Source of the DNA: Planctomycetota bacterium
GTDB taxonomy: Bacteria > Planctomycetota > UBA1135 > UBA2386
Assembly (NCBI GenBank): GCA_020425885.1
Contig: JAGQRA010000954.1
Span: 1 to 7,283 of the forward strand
Direction of reading: 5' to 3'
Length of the DNA stretch: 7,283 nt
Below are positions 6,663-7,283 of this stretch, one piece after another. Position numbers and translations under genes: made by a program. How positions within the stretch are numbered: position 1 is the stretch's first letter; each line of letters opens with the position of its first letter. Below the pieces are notes generated by a model that ran no database searches, was not told the origin of the DNA, and was given only the letters and a program-made list of their open reading frames with translations.

Positions 6663-7283
6663 CTACCGCTTGCGCAGCCAGAGGCTGCCGCCGACGGCGG
6701 TGCCGAGCTTCGGCATCAACGGCAGCAGCTCTTCGGGCGCATGCTCGGCCAGCGTGGCGCCGTGCAGCGCGATCTCCCAGTCGCGATTGTGCATCAGGAA
6801 TGCGCGCAGGAAGTAGGCCTCGTTCCAGGCGCGGCCCTCGCGCACCCAGGACGGCTCGTACTCGAAGTTCGTGTGGATGTCGTGGAAGTGCACCCAGACG
6901 CCGGGCTGCAGGCAGGGCAGGATCGCGAACAGCGCGTGCGCGACATCGCTGCCGGTCTTGCAGACGTGGCTGCTGTCGATGAACAGGATGTCCCGCGCCC
7001 GCAGCGCGCGGAACTCGTCGAGGTCGACGTCCTGCACGCGTTGTTGCAGCAGGCGCGTGCGCGCCACATCTTCGGGCCGGAGCAGCGAGCGCAGCCGGTC
7101 GGGATAGGGCTCGACGAAGACGCAGTCGATGCGGTTGTCGAGGTGACGTTCGTCGGTGTCGAGCAGCACCGCGGAAGACCAGCCGGCGCCGACCTCGATG
7201 ACGCGCTGCGGCTGCAGATGGCGCAGCAGGGCGTGATAGGTGAACGCGTCGCCGTAGGGGAAGTAATCCTGATCGAGGCAGAA
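6663..7283 (-). CDS. Class I SAM-dependent methyltransferase, C-terminal part (runs off right edge)
   Basis: The frame is open from the window edge to a TAG at 6663-6665, giving the last 206 codons; the start lies outside. An ATG-like start at 7169 would remove the SAM-binding motif, so it is not used. Motif I is RVIEVGAGWSSAVLLD (27-42 of the visible part), followed by FVEPYPDRL (56-64), the acidic end of the next strand. FIDSSHVCKTGSDV (101-114) and VHFHDIHTNFEYE (131-143), then WVREGRAWNEAYFLRAFL, are the pattern I know from the Methyltransf_24 group of Rossmann-fold methyltransferases. Members are often found in sugar or surface-polymer gene sets, but the substrate cannot be read from this fragment. 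The gene lies 42 bases upstream of the ygiQ-like gene in the same direction and could share its transcript. Confidence 0.9.
   Translation of the reverse strand, partial: FCLDQDYFPYGDAFTYHALLRHLQPQRVIEVGAGWSSAVLLDTDERHLDNRIDCVFVEPYPDRLRSLLRPEDVARTRLLQQRVQDVDLDEFRALRARDILFIDSSHVCKTGSDVAHALFAILPCLQPGVWVHFHDIHTNFEYEPSWVREGRAWNEAYFLRAFLMHNRDWEIALHGATLAEHAPEELLPLMPKLGTAVGGSLWLRKR

Noticed and set aside
1..7283. Search for tRNA or rRNA genes, CRISPR arrays, insertion sequences and attachment sites
   Set aside because: I saw no cloverleaf with the TTCRA arm, no regularly spaced direct repeats, no transposase or integrase motifs and no terminal inverted repeats. A covariance-model search would be needed to exclude small RNAs.

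Overview
This is a GC-rich, gene-dense chromosomal window with six protein-coding genes and no RNA gene, mobile element or CRISPR array that I can see. The likely source is a planctomycete-type bacterium. That rests mainly on the secreted protein at 2751-4532: its tandem beta-rich modules, its repeated 'E-x-F-A-x-G-T-x-D-L-S-x-T-S' segment and its 'N-P-L-G-V-x-S-S-N-G' C-terminus resemble the surface proteins I remember from Planctomycetota. A HEAT-repeat protein with a signal peptide fits the same picture. The assignment is an inference, not proof.

Layout. The left edge holds the N-terminal 176 codons of an RtcB RNA ligase on the minus strand. It is divergent from a TetR-family regulator on the plus strand, and the 85-base gap between their start codons contains a perfect 6-2-6 palindrome that could be an operator. 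The tetR-like gene is followed, 49 bases on, by a plus-strand gene for an exported HEAT-repeat protein. That gene converges on the minus-strand gene for the large secreted repeat protein. The 124 bases between the two stop codons hold two perfect inverted repeats, with 16-bp and 8-bp stems, that probably serve as transcription stops. Further right, all on the minus strand, come a YgiQ-family radical SAM protein and, 42 bases upstream of it, the C-terminal 206 codons of a class I SAM-dependent methyltransferase that runs off the right edge.

How the genes fit together. RtcB and the TetR regulator form a divergent pair in which the regulator may control itself and possibly the RNA ligase. The two exported proteins point to a cell envelope or surface role but share no obvious pathway. 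The radical SAM protein and the methyltransferase may be cotranscribed, and both families use S-adenosylmethionine, but nothing in the sequence shows a common substrate. None of the five visible start codons has a good Shine-Dalgarno sequence, and two have a TAnnnT box 8-9 bases upstream, which hints at leaderless transcripts.

Overall this is mostly housekeeping and envelope genes. I found no convincing evidence of a new defence or mobile system. The most unusual element is the secreted two-domain repeat protein.
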